Shown here in pieces: positions 33,139 through 41,902 of a stretch of DNA of 64,000 nt. Made by a program: the position numbers and the translations under genes. The notes beneath the pieces are model-generated. The model was not told the origin of the DNA and did no database searches. It worked only from the letters and a program-made list of their open reading frames with translations. This stretch comes from Gryllotalpicola daejeonensis (lineage in GTDB: Bacteria; Actinomycetota; Actinomycetes; Actinomycetales; Microbacteriaceae). The stretch covers positions 1,240,001 to 1,304,000 of the forward strand of contig NZ_BAABBV010000001.1 in assembly GCF_039538145.1 (NCBI RefSeq), read 5' to 3'. The first letter of the stretch is position 1. Each line of letters starts with the position of its first letter.

Positions 33139-34389
33139 CTACCAGTCGTGCATCGAGCCGTCGAGCAGGCGGTTGACCGGCAGATAGGCCGCCTCGTAGG
33201 GGTGCGCCGCGGCCGCCTCGTCGTCGTAGGTGACACCGAGACCCGGCTCGTCCGAGGCATCCAGCAGCCCGTTCGCGAAGGTGTACGTCGCGTGGAACAC
33301 GTCGTGCGTCGTGGGTGCGTGCCGCATGTACTCCTGGATTCCGAAGTTCGGAATGGCGAGCCCCAGGTGGATAGCGGCGGCGAGGCCGACGGGCGAGACA
33401 TCCGTCGGCCCGTGCACGCCCGACTTGATCTGATAGACGCTCGCGTAGTCGAAAATGCGACGCAGCCCGGTAATGCCGCCCGCGTGAGTGACGGGGCTGC
33501 GCACGTAGTCGATGAGCTGCTCTTCGATCAGCGTCTTGTAGTCCCAGATCGTGTTGAACACCTCGCCGATGGCGAGCGGCGTGGTGGTGTGCTGGCGCAC
33601 GAGGCGCAGCGCGTCCTGGTTCTCGGCGGGCGTCACGTCTTCGAGCCAGAACAGGTCGTAGGGCTCGAGGGATTTCCCGAGCTTCGCCGCCTGGATGGGA
33701 GTGAGCCGGTGGTGGCCGTCGTGCAGCAGCGGCAGCTCCGGCCCGAATTCGTTCCGCACCGCCTCGAACACTCCGGGGATGTGTCGCAGATACGCCCGCG
33801 TGTCCCAGGTCTCTTCGACGGGAACGGCGCTGCGGCGCGCCGGCTCGTAGTCGTAGCGCTCGTCGGTGCCGGCCTCCGCGCCAGCCCGCGCGTTGGCGGA
33901 CGACGCGACACCGTAGACAGACGGCAGGCCGGGGATGCCGGTCTGGATGCGGATCGCACGATACCCCTCTTCCTGGTGCTCGCGGATCGAGTCGAACAGC
34001 TCGGGCAGCTCTGCCCCCGAGGCGTGGCCGTAGACCAGCAGCCCGTTGCGCGAGCGACCGCCTAGAAGCTGATAGAGCGGCAGCCCGGCGACCTTTGCCT
34101 TGATGTCCCACAGGGCGGTGTCGACGGCGGCGATCGAGGCCATCGTGACGGGGCCACGGCGCCAGTACGCGCCGCGGTAGAGGTACTGCCACGTGTCCTC
34201 GATGCGGTGCGCGTCACGGCCGATGAGCAGCGGCGCGACGTGCTCGCGCAGGTAGGCGGCGACGGCCAGCTCGCGGCCGTTCAGCGTCGCGTCGCCGAGG
34301 CCCGTCACGCCGTCGTCGGTCGTGATGCGCAGCGTGACGAAGTTGCGCCCCGGGCTCGAGACCAGGACTTCGACCTTTTCAATCACCAC
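33139..34389 (-). CDS. manD: Mannonate dehydratase (ManD, enolase superfamily)
   Basis: A 416-residue protein of the ManD subgroup, full length. Motifs: RITTDDGVTGLGDATLNGRE at the N terminus, WQYLYRGAYWRRGPVTMASIAAVDTALWDIKAKVAGLPLYQLLGG in the cap, catalytic loops LPLLHDGHHRLTP and YDLFWLEDVTPAENQ, AIGEVFNTIWDY and VHGPTDVSPVGLAAAIHL. It dehydrates D-mannonate to 2-keto-3-deoxygluconate. With fructuronate reductase and UxaC nearby it completes the hexuronate route. GTG start at 34389 with AAGGG eight bases upstream; 15 bases follow the uxuB stop. Confidence 0.92.
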   Translation of the reverse strand: MVIEKVEVLVSSPGRNFVTLRITTDDGVTGLGDATLNGRELAVAAYLREHVAPLLIGRDAHRIEDTWQYLYRGAYWRRGPVTMASIAAVDTALWDIKAKVAGLPLYQLLGGRSRNGLLVYGHASGAELPELFDSIREHQEEGYRAIRIQTGIPGLPSVYGVASSANARAGAEAGTDERYDYEPARRSAVPVEETWDTRAYLRHIPGVFEAVRNEFGPELPLLHDGHHRLTPIQAAKLGKSLEPYDLFWLEDVTPAENQDALRLVRQHTTTPLAIGEVFNTIWDYKTLIEEQLIDYVRSPVTHAGGITGLRRIFDYASVYQIKSGVHGPTDVSPVGLAAAIHLGLAIPNFGIQEYMRHAPTTHDVFHATYTFANGLLDASDEPGLGVTYDDEAAAAHPYEAAYLPVNRLLDGSMHDW

Positions 34390-34404
34390 GGAAAGTCGCC
34401 CTTC

Positions 34405-35490
34405 TCAATCAACACGCGCGATTCCCTTCTTCACGATCTCGTCGAATGCCTCGATGGTCGCCCGGCACGCGTCACCCGCCGGCAGCCCGGCCTCGAGCCG
34501 CGCCGCCATGATGGCCCGTTGCCGCTGCGCGAGCTTCTCGCGGCCCTGCCGTGCGATCTGCTCGAGCCGGTGAGCGATGCGGGGGTTCGCGAAGCGGGGG
34601 CGAAGAGCCGCGAGCGCGGCATCCGTCTCAGCATCCTCGAATCCCAGGACGGGCCGCACCTCGTTCCAGAGCTGCTCGACCGTCGCGCGGATCTCGTCGT
34701 CGCCCCACGCCTGATCGATGGTCTCGAACCCGCGCAGCAGGCCGAGGTAGGTCATCGTCGAGTGCGCGGCATTCAGCAGCCACAGCTTGCGGCGCTCGAA
34801 CGGCGCGACGTCGTCGACGAAGCGCGCGCCGACGGCATCCCACGCGGGGCGCCCGGCAGGGAAGTCGCCCGCGATCACCCACTCCGAGAACGGCTCGGTG
34901 ATCACCGTCAGCGGGTCGCTCGAGTGCGGAGTGATCCGGTCGACCATGGTCGACGGGAACGTCACTTTGCGCTCGATCCAGCGCGCGAGATCGAGATCGG
35001 ATGCCTCGGCCAGCCGCACCACCGCCCCGTGGAGCACCTCGCCGTTGCCCGCGAGGTTGTCGCAGCTGACGAGGGCGAGCGGGCCGCCACCCGCGGCGCG
35101 CCGTGCGGCGAGGCCGGAGAGCAGCCGGCCGGGCGCCGGCGAGGTCGCGGCGTCGTACCCCGCCTCGGTCACGGTGACGGTCACGACGGCGAGTTCTGGG
35201 TCGCAGAAGGCCGCCGTCCAGGCATCCGTATCGTCGCCGGCAAAGGACGCCGCGATCGACGTGACCTGCGTCGACTCGTCGCCCTCCGCGCCGCGCTCGA
35301 CCAGCGTGTAGCGGTTGCCGGCCGCGGTCAGCGCCGCGGCCAACTCGGGCGAGCGCCCGGTGAACGCGGTGTAGCGCCACTGCTCAGCCGGCGCGGGGTC
35401 ACCCGGCGCGAGCGCGTTCGCCCGCTCGGTGTACCACGCCTGATGGGCGCGGAAGAACGCGCCGAGGCCGAGGTGGGCGAGTCGCGTCAT
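34405..35490 (-). CDS. uxuB: Mannitol dehydrogenase family protein, probable fructuronate reductase
   Basis: A 361-residue NAD-dependent long-chain dehydrogenase. The N terminus HLGLGAFFRAHQAWYT is the family dinucleotide motif; VSCDNLAGNG, TFPSTMVDRITPHS and KLWLLNAAHSTMTYLGLLRG (catalytic Lys and His region) follow. It probably reduces D-fructuronate to D-mannonate, linking UxaC and ManD. It is shorter than the E. coli enzymes (about 480), lacking part of the N-terminal extension. Start ATG overlaps the upstream stop (ATGA). Confidence 0.87.
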   Translation of the reverse strand: MTRLAHLGLGAFFRAHQAWYTERANALAPGDPAPAEQWRYTAFTGRSPELAAALTAAGNRYTLVERGAEGDESTQVTSIAASFAGDDTDAWTAAFCDPELAVVTVTVTEAGYDAATSPAPGRLLSGLAARRAAGGGPLALVSCDNLAGNGEVLHGAVVRLAEASDLDLARWIERKVTFPSTMVDRITPHSSDPLTVITEPFSEWVIAGDFPAGRPAWDAVGARFVDDVAPFERRKLWLLNAAHSTMTYLGLLRGFETIDQAWGDDEIRATVEQLWNEVRPVLGFEDAETDAALAALRPRFANPRIAHRLEQIARQGREKLAQRQRAIMAARLEAGLPAGDACRATIEAFDEIVKKGIARVD

Positions 35491-36425
35491 GCCTCGACGT
35501 CGGGCCCCTCGGTCTGCACCTCTTCGACGGCGTCGGCCTCCGCAGCCTCTGCGGCGACCCACTCGGCCCACATCAGCGCCCGCTGGTACGAGCCGTGCAG
35601 GAACTGCAGGCTGTCGAGCAGCCGCTCGTCGCGCGGGGTGCTCAGGTCGGTGAAGTCCTCGAGCGCGACCCAGCCGTCGTAGCCGATCGACACGAGCGCG
35701 CGGAACAGCCAGTCGATGTCGATCTGCCCGTCGCGCAGGGTCGACCAGTTGTGCTCCCACATCACCTGGGCGTCGGGCCCCTGCTGGCCGTTCGGCCACC
35801 ACACGGCGTTCTTCACGTGGATGTGCGCCAGGTACTCGCCGAGGATCTGGAAAGCCGTGCCGATGTCTTCGAAGCCCTCGATCACCTGGTTGCCGATGTC
35901 GTGGATGACGCCGATGCGCTCCGGGTCCAGCCCCTCGACGAGGCGGTAGGCGGCCGAGGCGCTCGAGATGATCGTGCCGTGGTGCAGCTCGACCAGCACC
36001 TTCACACCATGCACGGCGGCACGCTCGACGACCCACTCGAGGTCGGCACGCGTGGCGGCGAAGACCGCGCGGTAGTCGGCGACGGGAACGTGGGGAACGC
36101 CGATGCGCACGCTGCCGGCGCCGAGCGCGGCGGTCGCGGCCAGCAGTCGCTCGATGTTGTCGTGATCGGATGCCTGCACGTAGGCGCCGATCGCAGAGAA
36201 GTCGAGCCCCGCCTCGTTGGTGATGCGCAGGATCTCGGGCACCGACTCCTCGAGCCCGGTCAGCGGCCAGGTCGCGCGGTTGCCGGCCCAGTAGCCGGGC
36301 TCGTCGGCCGGCTCCTGGTCGGTGACGCGCCACTCGATGCCGTCCCACCCTTGGGCGGCGATGGCGGCGGCGGCCTCTTCAGGCGTCCATTCAGGGGTCG
36401 AGACGGTGGTGACGGAGAAGCGCAT
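35487..36425 (-). CDS. Sugar phosphate isomerase/epimerase family protein (TIM barrel)
   Basis: A 312-residue xylose-isomerase-like TIM barrel (AP_endonuc_2 family). Recognisable segments: GWDGIEWRVTDQ, LDFSAIGAYVQASD, VRIGVPHVP, VKVLVELHHGTIISSASAA (metal Glu), IGVIHDIGNQVIEGF (metal Asp), LAHIHVKNAVWW (metal His) and GWVALEDF. The substrate is probably a sugar acid or inosose-like compound. It overlaps its upstream neighbour by one base (TGATG) and the downstream uxuB by four, in the middle of the uronate operon. Confidence 0.85.
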   Translation of the reverse strand: MRFSVTTVSTPEWTPEEAAAAIAAQGWDGIEWRVTDQEPADEPGYWAGNRATWPLTGLEESVPEILRITNEAGLDFSAIGAYVQASDHDNIERLLAATAALGAGSVRIGVPHVPVADYRAVFAATRADLEWVVERAAVHGVKVLVELHHGTIISSASAAYRLVEGLDPERIGVIHDIGNQVIEGFEDIGTAFQILGEYLAHIHVKNAVWWPNGQQGPDAQVMWEHNWSTLRDGQIDIDWLFRALVSIGYDGWVALEDFTDLSTPRDERLLDSLQFLHGSYQRALMWAEWVAAEAAEADAVEEVQTEGPDVEA

Positions 36426-37618
36426 CAGGACGGTTCCTCTTGAGAGTTCGGGTCGAAGGTGACGTCGTCGTGGGCGCCCGAGAGGATCTCGTCGACGCCG
36501 ACCTCTGCTCCGAGGGCGGCCGAGACGTAGAGCGCACGCACTACTGCCAGCGAGAGTAGCGCGTCCTCGACGCCCACCGTGGGCGGGCGGCGCTCTCTGA
36601 TGGCCGCGACGATGTCGTCGTACTGCCGGCGATGACCCTGCGTGAACGCATCGGGGGCGGGTTCCCCACCCGCGAGCTGATCGGCGGCGACGAGGTCGGG
36701 GGCCAGATTGCGCGGGCCGCCCCTGGTCGGGTCTGCGTTGCTGTCCCGAGCCGCGTCTGCGTCGGCCGCGGGCGCCGCGTAGAAGTACTCGAGCCGATCG
36801 CCCTCGATGAGCGCTGAGCCGAGAGAGCCGTGCACGTTGAGCCGCACGCCGAGCCCCGGGTACGCCGCGGTCGTCGTGTGCAGCACCGCGATGGCCCCGC
36901 TCTCGAACCGCACGGCGGCCGCCGCCGTGTCTTCGACGGCGAGGCCGTCGTGCGCGAGCACAGCGGCGTAGGCGAACACCGACCGGGGGCGGCCGAGCAG
37001 CCACACAAGCAGGTCGACCGTGTGCACGCCCTGGTTCATGGTCGAGCCGCCGCCGTCGAGCTGCCACGTGCCGCGCCACTCGCCCGAGTCGTAGTACTGC
37101 TGGCTGCGCCACCACGGAACCGTCGCGACGGCGCTGGTCAGGCGGCCGAGGCGCCCGCTGTGCGCGGCCTCGGCGACGACGACGGATGCCGGGTCGAAGC
37201 GGTGCTGGCTGATGACGCTCACGATCTGACCGCGACCGGACGCCTCGCGGGCGGCGTCGCGCAGCGGGAGCGCCTTCCCGACCCTGGTGTCGAGCGGCTT
37301 CTCGATCACGACGTGGGCGCCCGCGGCGACCGCCTCGAGCGCGAGCTCGACGTGGGTACCGCTGGGCGTCGCGATGACGACGACGTCAGGCGCACCAGCC
37401 CTCAGCGCCTCGGTAAGCGTCTCGAACTGCGCGGGCGGCGGCCACGACGTCTCCGCGGCGATCAGCTCGGCGATTCTCGCGCGGGCGGCGGGGTCGGGGT
37501 CGACGAGCGCCGCAACCCGCAGCACCCCGTTCGCGGCCATCGCACGCACGTGGTTGCCGGCGATCACGCCGTTGCCGACCAGTGCGGCGCTCAGTGTCTG
37601 GTCTGCACCGCCGTTCAT
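36425..37618 (-). CDS. Gfo/Idh/MocA family oxidoreductase
   Basis: A 397-residue NAD(P)-dependent sugar oxidoreductase. Rossmann motif ALVGNGVIAGNHVRAMAAN at 11-30, VVVIATPSGTHVELALEAVAAGAHVVIEKPLDT with the conserved EKP, and the C-terminal domain with GGGSTMNQGVHTVDLLVWLLG containing the catalytic His region. Residues 280-320 form a polar insertion (ADADAARDSNADPTRGGPRN). Likely oxidises or reduces a uronate-derived sugar. ATG at 37618 overlaps the previous stop (ATGA). Confidence 0.9.
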   Translation of the reverse strand: MNGGADQTLSAALVGNGVIAGNHVRAMAANGVLRVAALVDPDPAARARIAELIAAETSWPPPAQFETLTEALRAGAPDVVVIATPSGTHVELALEAVAAGAHVVIEKPLDTRVGKALPLRDAAREASGRGQIVSVISQHRFDPASVVVAEAAHSGRLGRLTSAVATVPWWRSQQYYDSGEWRGTWQLDGGGSTMNQGVHTVDLLVWLLGRPRSVFAYAAVLAHDGLAVEDTAAAAVRFESGAIAVLHTTTAAYPGLGVRLNVHGSLGSALIEGDRLEYFYAAPAADADAARDSNADPTRGGPRNLAPDLVAADQLAGGEPAPDAFTQGHRRQYDDIVAAIRERRPPTVGVEDALLSLAVVRALYVSAALGAEVGVDEILSGAHDDVTFDPNSQEEPS

Positions 37619-38457
37619 GCGGTGGTCACGCCGATCTGCGCGATGAGCCGGTCGAAGGCGCGCGCAGCTCGGCCGAACGCCGCCGGCCCGCTGAAGCCGC
37701 CGAGCGAGAAGCCCTCAGCGAGGTGCGGCTCGAGGCTCGCGAACCCCGCATAGCCCGCGTCGCGCAGTGCGGTCACGGTCTCGAGCAGCTCGCCGTCGCC
37801 CTCGCCCGCGGGCACGACCTCACCGGTTTCAAAGAGCGCGTCCTTCACCTGCAGGTAGTCGACGTAGGGCGCGAGGCTCCTCCACCCTTCCGAGAACGGC
37901 TTCACGCCGCACTGCACGTAGTTCGCGTTGTCCCACGCGAGTCGCAGGTTTCCACTGCCGACGGATTCGACGATGTCGAGCACCCGCGCGGGTACGTCGC
38001 CGTAGATGCCTTTCTCGTTCTCGTGCAGCAGCACGATGTCTTCAACCTCGGCGAGGTCGGCGAGCGCGCGCATCCTGACCAGCACGTCGTCGCGGATGTC
38101 CTCGGCCGTGCGCTCCTCAGCCCGGTAGAACGAGAAGATCCGCACGAAGCGGGACTCGAGCCGGTGCGCGACCCTGATGACCGCACGCAGCCGCTCGACC
38201 TCGTGCTCGACGGGCAGCGACACGTCGACCTTGCCGATGGGCGAGGCGATGGCCGAGACGCCGAAGCCGGCCTGCGAGATGCGTTCGGCTAAGGCATCCG
38301 TTCGCTCATCATCGAAGTCGGCGACGTTGACGCCCCACGCACTGCGCACCTCGACGTGCCGTGCGCCGAGCGCTTCGAGCACCGCGAGCTGGATCGCAGG
38401 GTCGGGCGAGATCTCGTCGCCGAAGCCGGACAGTTTCCAGACCGCAGCGTCGCTCAC
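37615..38457 (-). CDS. Sugar phosphate isomerase/epimerase family protein (TIM barrel)
   Basis: A 280-residue xylose-isomerase-like barrel and the first gene of the minus-strand uronate operon. Visible are LSGFGDEISPD at the N terminus, HVEVRSAWGVNVADF, VRIFSFYRAEE, VLLHENEKGIYGD (metal Glu), LAWDNANYVQCGV (metal Asp), VDYLQVKDAL (metal His or Lys position) and FASLEPHL. It is only distantly similar to the other barrel in this operon, so they probably act on different intermediates. GTG start at 38457 with a weak SD. Confidence 0.85.
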   Translation of the reverse strand: MSDAAVWKLSGFGDEISPDPAIQLAVLEALGARHVEVRSAWGVNVADFDDERTDALAERISQAGFGVSAIASPIGKVDVSLPVEHEVERLRAVIRVAHRLESRFVRIFSFYRAEERTAEDIRDDVLVRMRALADLAEVEDIVLLHENEKGIYGDVPARVLDIVESVGSGNLRLAWDNANYVQCGVKPFSEGWRSLAPYVDYLQVKDALFETGEVVPAGEGDGELLETVTALRDAGYAGFASLEPHLAEGFSLGGFSGPAAFGRAARAFDRLIAQIGVTTA

Positions 38458-38514
38458 GCTTTCACGCTATGGCACGGCGGGTGCCGGTCTCTAGGGGCGG
38501 CCCATCACGTTTGC

Positions 38515-38528
38515 GAATGTCAGCATTC
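38515..38528. promoter_or_regulatory. Inverted repeat upstream of the uronate operon, candidate operator
   Basis: GAATG-TCAG-CATTC lies about 60 bases upstream of the first operon gene. Its position fits a repressor site (for example of the GntR or LacI type), but no regulator gene is present nearby. Confidence 0.3.
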
Positions 38529-38542
38529 CGGCACAGAACGCA

Positions 38543-38584
38543 CGATTCGTCACCCGGAACCGAAAGGAAACGGGTGACGAATCG
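38543..38584. terminator. Perfect 13-pair hairpin after the DUF3054 gene
   Basis: CGATTCGTCACCC and GGGTGACGAATCG flank a 16-base loop, 13 bases beyond the DUF3054 stop. Confidence 0.75.
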
Positions 38585-38596
38585 CGCGAGGGGACG

Positions 38597-39010
38597 CTAG
38601 CTCTGCAGGATCGCCGAGCGGCGAGCGAACGGCTTCGCGATCGCCCGCCAGCCGCGCAGCACGACGCCGGTGAAGATCAGGGCGACGATCACGAACGGCA
38701 GCGCGATGCCCTGGCCGCTGACGAAGCGCAGCAGCATGCCGACCCCGACGGTGACGAGCCAGATCGGGATCGCGGACGAGCGGATCGCGAGCGGGCGTCG
38801 CCAGGCGAGGCTGACGGCCCAGCCGAGCAACGTGCCGACGAGGAAGGGCCACGCCGTGTGCGCGACGCCGAGGAAGCCGAGGTCATAGCCGTGGATCATG
38901 CGGCCGACCATCGTGAAGCCGGTGACCAGGGCGAGGTCGAGGAAGATCGCGGGCACGAGCCACGGGCTCGGGCCGACGCGGCGGGCGGAAGTGATCTTGT
39001 ATACGGTCAT
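38597..39010 (-). CDS. DUF3054 family membrane protein
   Basis: A 137-residue protein with four hydrophobic segments (about 17-37, 50-68, 77-96, 103-122), matching DUF3054, a small actinobacterial membrane family: VPAIFLDLALVTGFTMVGRMIHG, AWPFLVGTLLGWAVSLAW and the segment PLAIRSSAIPIWLVTVGVGMLLR. No function is known. The ATG at 39010 has no SD; AATCAT six bases upstream may be a -10 box. It is divergent from uxaC with 96 bases between starts. Confidence 0.85.
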   Translation of the reverse strand: MTVYKITSARRVGPSPWLVPAIFLDLALVTGFTMVGRMIHGYDLGFLGVAHTAWPFLVGTLLGWAVSLAWRRPLAIRSSAIPIWLVTVGVGMLLRFVSGQGIALPFVIVALIFTGVVLRGWRAIAKPFARRSAILQS

Positions 39011-39106
39011 AGATGCATGATTGCGTACAAGACTTGAAGAATGCCGAGAGCGGGCGAGGCGCGTTGCAGATTGAGGCGAGCGGATGCCCCTGCTTGACTC
39101 GCGGGT

Positions 39107-40513
39107 ATGACTGCGCTGTCCCCGCACCCCGACCGTCTGCTTCCGGCCGACCCCGGCACGCGTGACGTCGCGCGCAGGCTCTACGGCGAGGTGGCGGGCG
39201 CGCCGATCCTGTCGCCGCACGGGCACGTCGACGCGCGGGTGCTGCTCGACGACGAGCGCTTCCCCGACCCGGCTGCGCTGTTCATCACCCCCGACCACTA
39301 CGTGACCCGGCTGCTGCACGCGCTGGGGGTGACGTACGAAGAGCTGGAGCTGGGGAAGGACGCGCGGGAGCGCGATGGGCGGAAGATCTGGCGCACTTTC
39401 TGCCGCCACTGGGACGCGTTCCTCGGCACCCCCGTGCGGTTCTGGCTCGAGAGCGAGCTCGCCGAGGTGTTCGGCATCGACGAGCAGCCGAGCGAGGCGT
39501 CAGCCGACCGCCTCTACGACGAGCTCGAGGCGCGACTGTCAGAGCCCGGGTTCCGGCCGCGCGCCCTGTTCGACCGCTTCGGCATCGAGGTGCTCGCGAC
39601 GACCGATGACCCGGCCGACGACCTCGCGGCGCACCTCGCGCTGCGCGAGGACCCGACGTTCCGCGGCCGGGTCGTGCCGACCTTCCGCGCCGACCGCTAC
39701 CTGACGCCCGGCACGCCGGCGTGGGCCCCCGCGCTCGCGGCGCTGGCCGAGGCATCCGGCATCGACACGGGCACCTACGCCGGCCTGCTCGATGCCCTGC
39801 GCAGCCGGCGCGCGTTCTTCCAGGCGGCGGGCGGCACCGCCACCGACACGGGCGTGCTCGCGGCCGACGCGACGCCGCTCAGCGACACCGCGTCCGAGCG
39901 CATCCACCTCGCCGGGCTCGCCGGCGAGGTGAGCGAAGCCGAGGCATCCGCCTATCGCGCCAACCTGCTCTATCGCTTCGCCGAGATGTCCGTCGACGAC
40001 GGCCTCGTGATGCAGCTGCACGCGGGCGTCCACCGCAACACGCACCGGCCGACCCTCGAGCGCTTCGGGCCCGACACCGGGCACGACCTTCCCGCCGTCG
40101 GCGGCTACACGCAGCCACTCGCGCCGCTGCTCAGGGACTTCGGCACGGCGCCCGGCTTCCACCTCGTGCTCTTCACGGTCGATGAGACGCTGTTCAGCCG
40201 CGAAATCGCGCCGCTCGCGGGCTTCTACCCCAGCGTGTTCGCGGGGGCGCCGTGGTGGTTCCTCGACTCCCCCGCCGCCATCGCGCGCTATCGCGCGGCC
40301 GTCACCGACTCCGCCGGCTTCGCGAAGACGAGCGGCTTCATCGACGACACCCGCGCGTTCTGCTCGATCCCGGCCAGGCACGACATGTCGAGGCGGGCGG
40401 ATGCCGCATTCCTCGCGAACCTCGTCGTGACGCACCAGCTCACAGAGGACGACGCGCTCGGAGTCGCTCGTCGTCTGGTCGACGAGCAGCCCCGGCGCGT
40501 CTTCAAGCTCTGA
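39107..40513 (+). CDS. uxaC: Glucuronate isomerase
   Basis: A 468-residue UxaC of normal length. Motifs: SPHGHVDARVLLDDERF with metal-binding His, FITPDHYVTRLLHALGV, RRFWLESELAEVFGI, VLATTDDPADDLAAH, VVPTFRADRYL, MQLHAGVHRNTHR, and TSGFIDDTRAFCSIPARHDMSRR. It converts D-glucuronate to D-fructuronate and D-galacturonate to D-tagaturonate. Only the glucuronate branch (UxuB, ManD) is seen nearby. It is divergent from the operon by one small gene. ATG 39107 has no clear SD. Confidence 0.95.
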   Translation: MTALSPHPDRLLPADPGTRDVARRLYGEVAGAPILSPHGHVDARVLLDDERFPDPAALFITPDHYVTRLLHALGVTYEELELGKDARERDGRKIWRTFCRHWDAFLGTPVRFWLESELAEVFGIDEQPSEASADRLYDELEARLSEPGFRPRALFDRFGIEVLATTDDPADDLAAHLALREDPTFRGRVVPTFRADRYLTPGTPAWAPALAALAEASGIDTGTYAGLLDALRSRRAFFQAAGGTATDTGVLAADATPLSDTASERIHLAGLAGEVSEAEASAYRANLLYRFAEMSVDDGLVMQLHAGVHRNTHRPTLERFGPDTGHDLPAVGGYTQPLAPLLRDFGTAPGFHLVLFTVDETLFSREIAPLAGFYPSVFAGAPWWFLDSPAAIARYRAAVTDSAGFAKTSGFIDDTRAFCSIPARHDMSRRADAAFLANLVVTHQLTEDDALGVARRLVDEQPRRVFKL

Positions 40514-40543
40514 GAAGCCCTGCGAGCGGCGCGGCCGGTCGGC

Positions 40544-41890
40544 TCAGTTGCCCGACGGCACCCCCGAGCTCTGCAGTGCGGCGGTCTCGTGGAAGTTGTC
40601 GTAGCTCAGGCTGTCGGCCTGCGCCCCGATGAGCCCGAGCACCGTGTGCCCCTGGCCGAGCAGCGTCATGAGCGCCTCGAGGGTCAGGGGGTTGGCGGCG
40701 AGGCTCTTGTCCAGCCCCTCACCGTTGCCGTACTTCGTGCCGATGCGGTCGATGTACAGCACCGCGTGGCCCTTGAGCGTCATGCCGGCCGTGTCGAGGT
40801 TGACCAGTTCCTGACGGTTCGACGAGTCGAGGTGGAAGTTCCCGATGGTGAGCTCGTCGCACTCGATGCGGATCGCGGTCGCACGGCTGCCGTTGGCGAG
40901 CGGCACCGTCACGATGCCGACGTTGCTCGGGCCGGAGATCTTCAGCGAGTCACCCCACGTGTTGGCCGAGGGCGTCGTGAAGATGCCGTGGTCGTTGTCG
41001 GCGCCGAGCGACACGAGCGGGGTCTGCGTCGTCGGGTCACTGGTGGCGGGCGCCGTGGTGGTCGGCGTCTGACCGGGGGCCGGCACCGACCCGCCGTCTT
41101 GCCCGGGGACCTGGATGATCGTGCCACCGGGGTCGGTCTCAACAGGGGACCCGCCCGAGCCCGTGGATGGGGTGGGACTCGAGGCGGGGGTCGTTGGCGT
41201 CGGCGACGGACTCGACGACGGCGAGCAGATGACGAACAGGACGCAGCCCGACTGGACGGCGGCCGGCTCTGCGGCGCGCGCACTCTGCGGCGCGACGCCC
41301 GCTGCGACCAGCGCCAGCACGATCGCCGCTGCTGCGGCGCCGCCGCGGCGCAGGCCCGGCGGAATCACGGGCTCTGCGTGCCCGTTGCCGTGCTGGACGC
41401 GCGACTTGGCCGCACGGCCGGGCGCGGGCTGATCGGATGCCTGACCCGTGTCATCCGTCTCGGACGACAGCAGCTCGGCGAGTCCCTCAGGCGGCTCGCT
41501 CGAGGCATCCGGCTCGGCCACAGCCGCGTGCTCTGCGCGCTTCTTGGGCATCCAGGCGACGACGAGGACGCCGCCGATCGACGAGAGCAGCATGCCGATG
41601 ATGAAGCCGCCGAGGTTCACGCCGATCAGCGAGTACAGCGACAGCAGCAACGCGATGATGCCGTAGAAGATGCGGTGCACCGGCATCAGGGCGATCAGCA
41701 CGGCCAGCAGCACCAGGACCGCCGGGATCACGGCGGCCTGCAGCCCCTCGAGCCCGAGCTGGACGTGGATCTTTCCGATGTCCAGCTGCCCGGAGAAGAA
41801 CTCCTCGATGCCGCCGATGGCTATCAGCACCGCGCCCACGAAGGGGCGTTCACGGCGCCATTCACGGAAGGCGGCGCGTCGCGTCGTCAC
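40544..41890 (-). CDS. DUF6114 domain-containing membrane/cell-surface protein
   Basis: A 448-residue protein. Residues 1-125 match the DUF6114 membrane domain (RPFVGAVLIAIGGIEEFFSG, then three more hydrophobic segments). A cytoplasmic-looking linker follows, then a further hydrophobic segment (about 193-215), a Pro/Ser/Thr-rich wall-spanning region (about 220-300), and a C-terminal domain of about 150 residues with strands resembling the DUF6230 protein encoded upstream (for example IECDELTIGNFHLD). It is 12 bases downstream of the DUF6230 gene. Function unknown; a cell-envelope role is inferred from topology. Confidence 0.8.
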   Translation of the reverse strand: MTTRRAAFREWRRERPFVGAVLIAIGGIEEFFSGQLDIGKIHVQLGLEGLQAAVIPAVLVLLAVLIALMPVHRIFYGIIALLLSLYSLIGVNLGGFIIGMLLSSIGGVLVVAWMPKKRAEHAAVAEPDASSEPPEGLAELLSSETDDTGQASDQPAPGRAAKSRVQHGNGHAEPVIPPGLRRGGAAAAAIVLALVAAGVAPQSARAAEPAAVQSGCVLFVICSPSSSPSPTPTTPASSPTPSTGSGGSPVETDPGGTIIQVPGQDGGSVPAPGQTPTTTAPATSDPTTQTPLVSLGADNDHGIFTTPSANTWGDSLKISGPSNVGIVTVPLANGSRATAIRIECDELTIGNFHLDSSNRQELVNLDTAGMTLKGHAVLYIDRIGTKYGNGEGLDKSLAANPLTLEALMTLLGQGHTVLGLIGAQADSLSYDNFHETAALQSSGVPSGN

Positions 41891-41902
41891 GATGCGCTCC
41901 GC

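Noticed and set aside
38996..39031. CTTGTATACG and CGTACAAG as a possible GntR operator near uxaC
   Set aside because: One arm lies inside the DUF3054 coding sequence, the arms are 18 bases apart and not exact; too weak to call.
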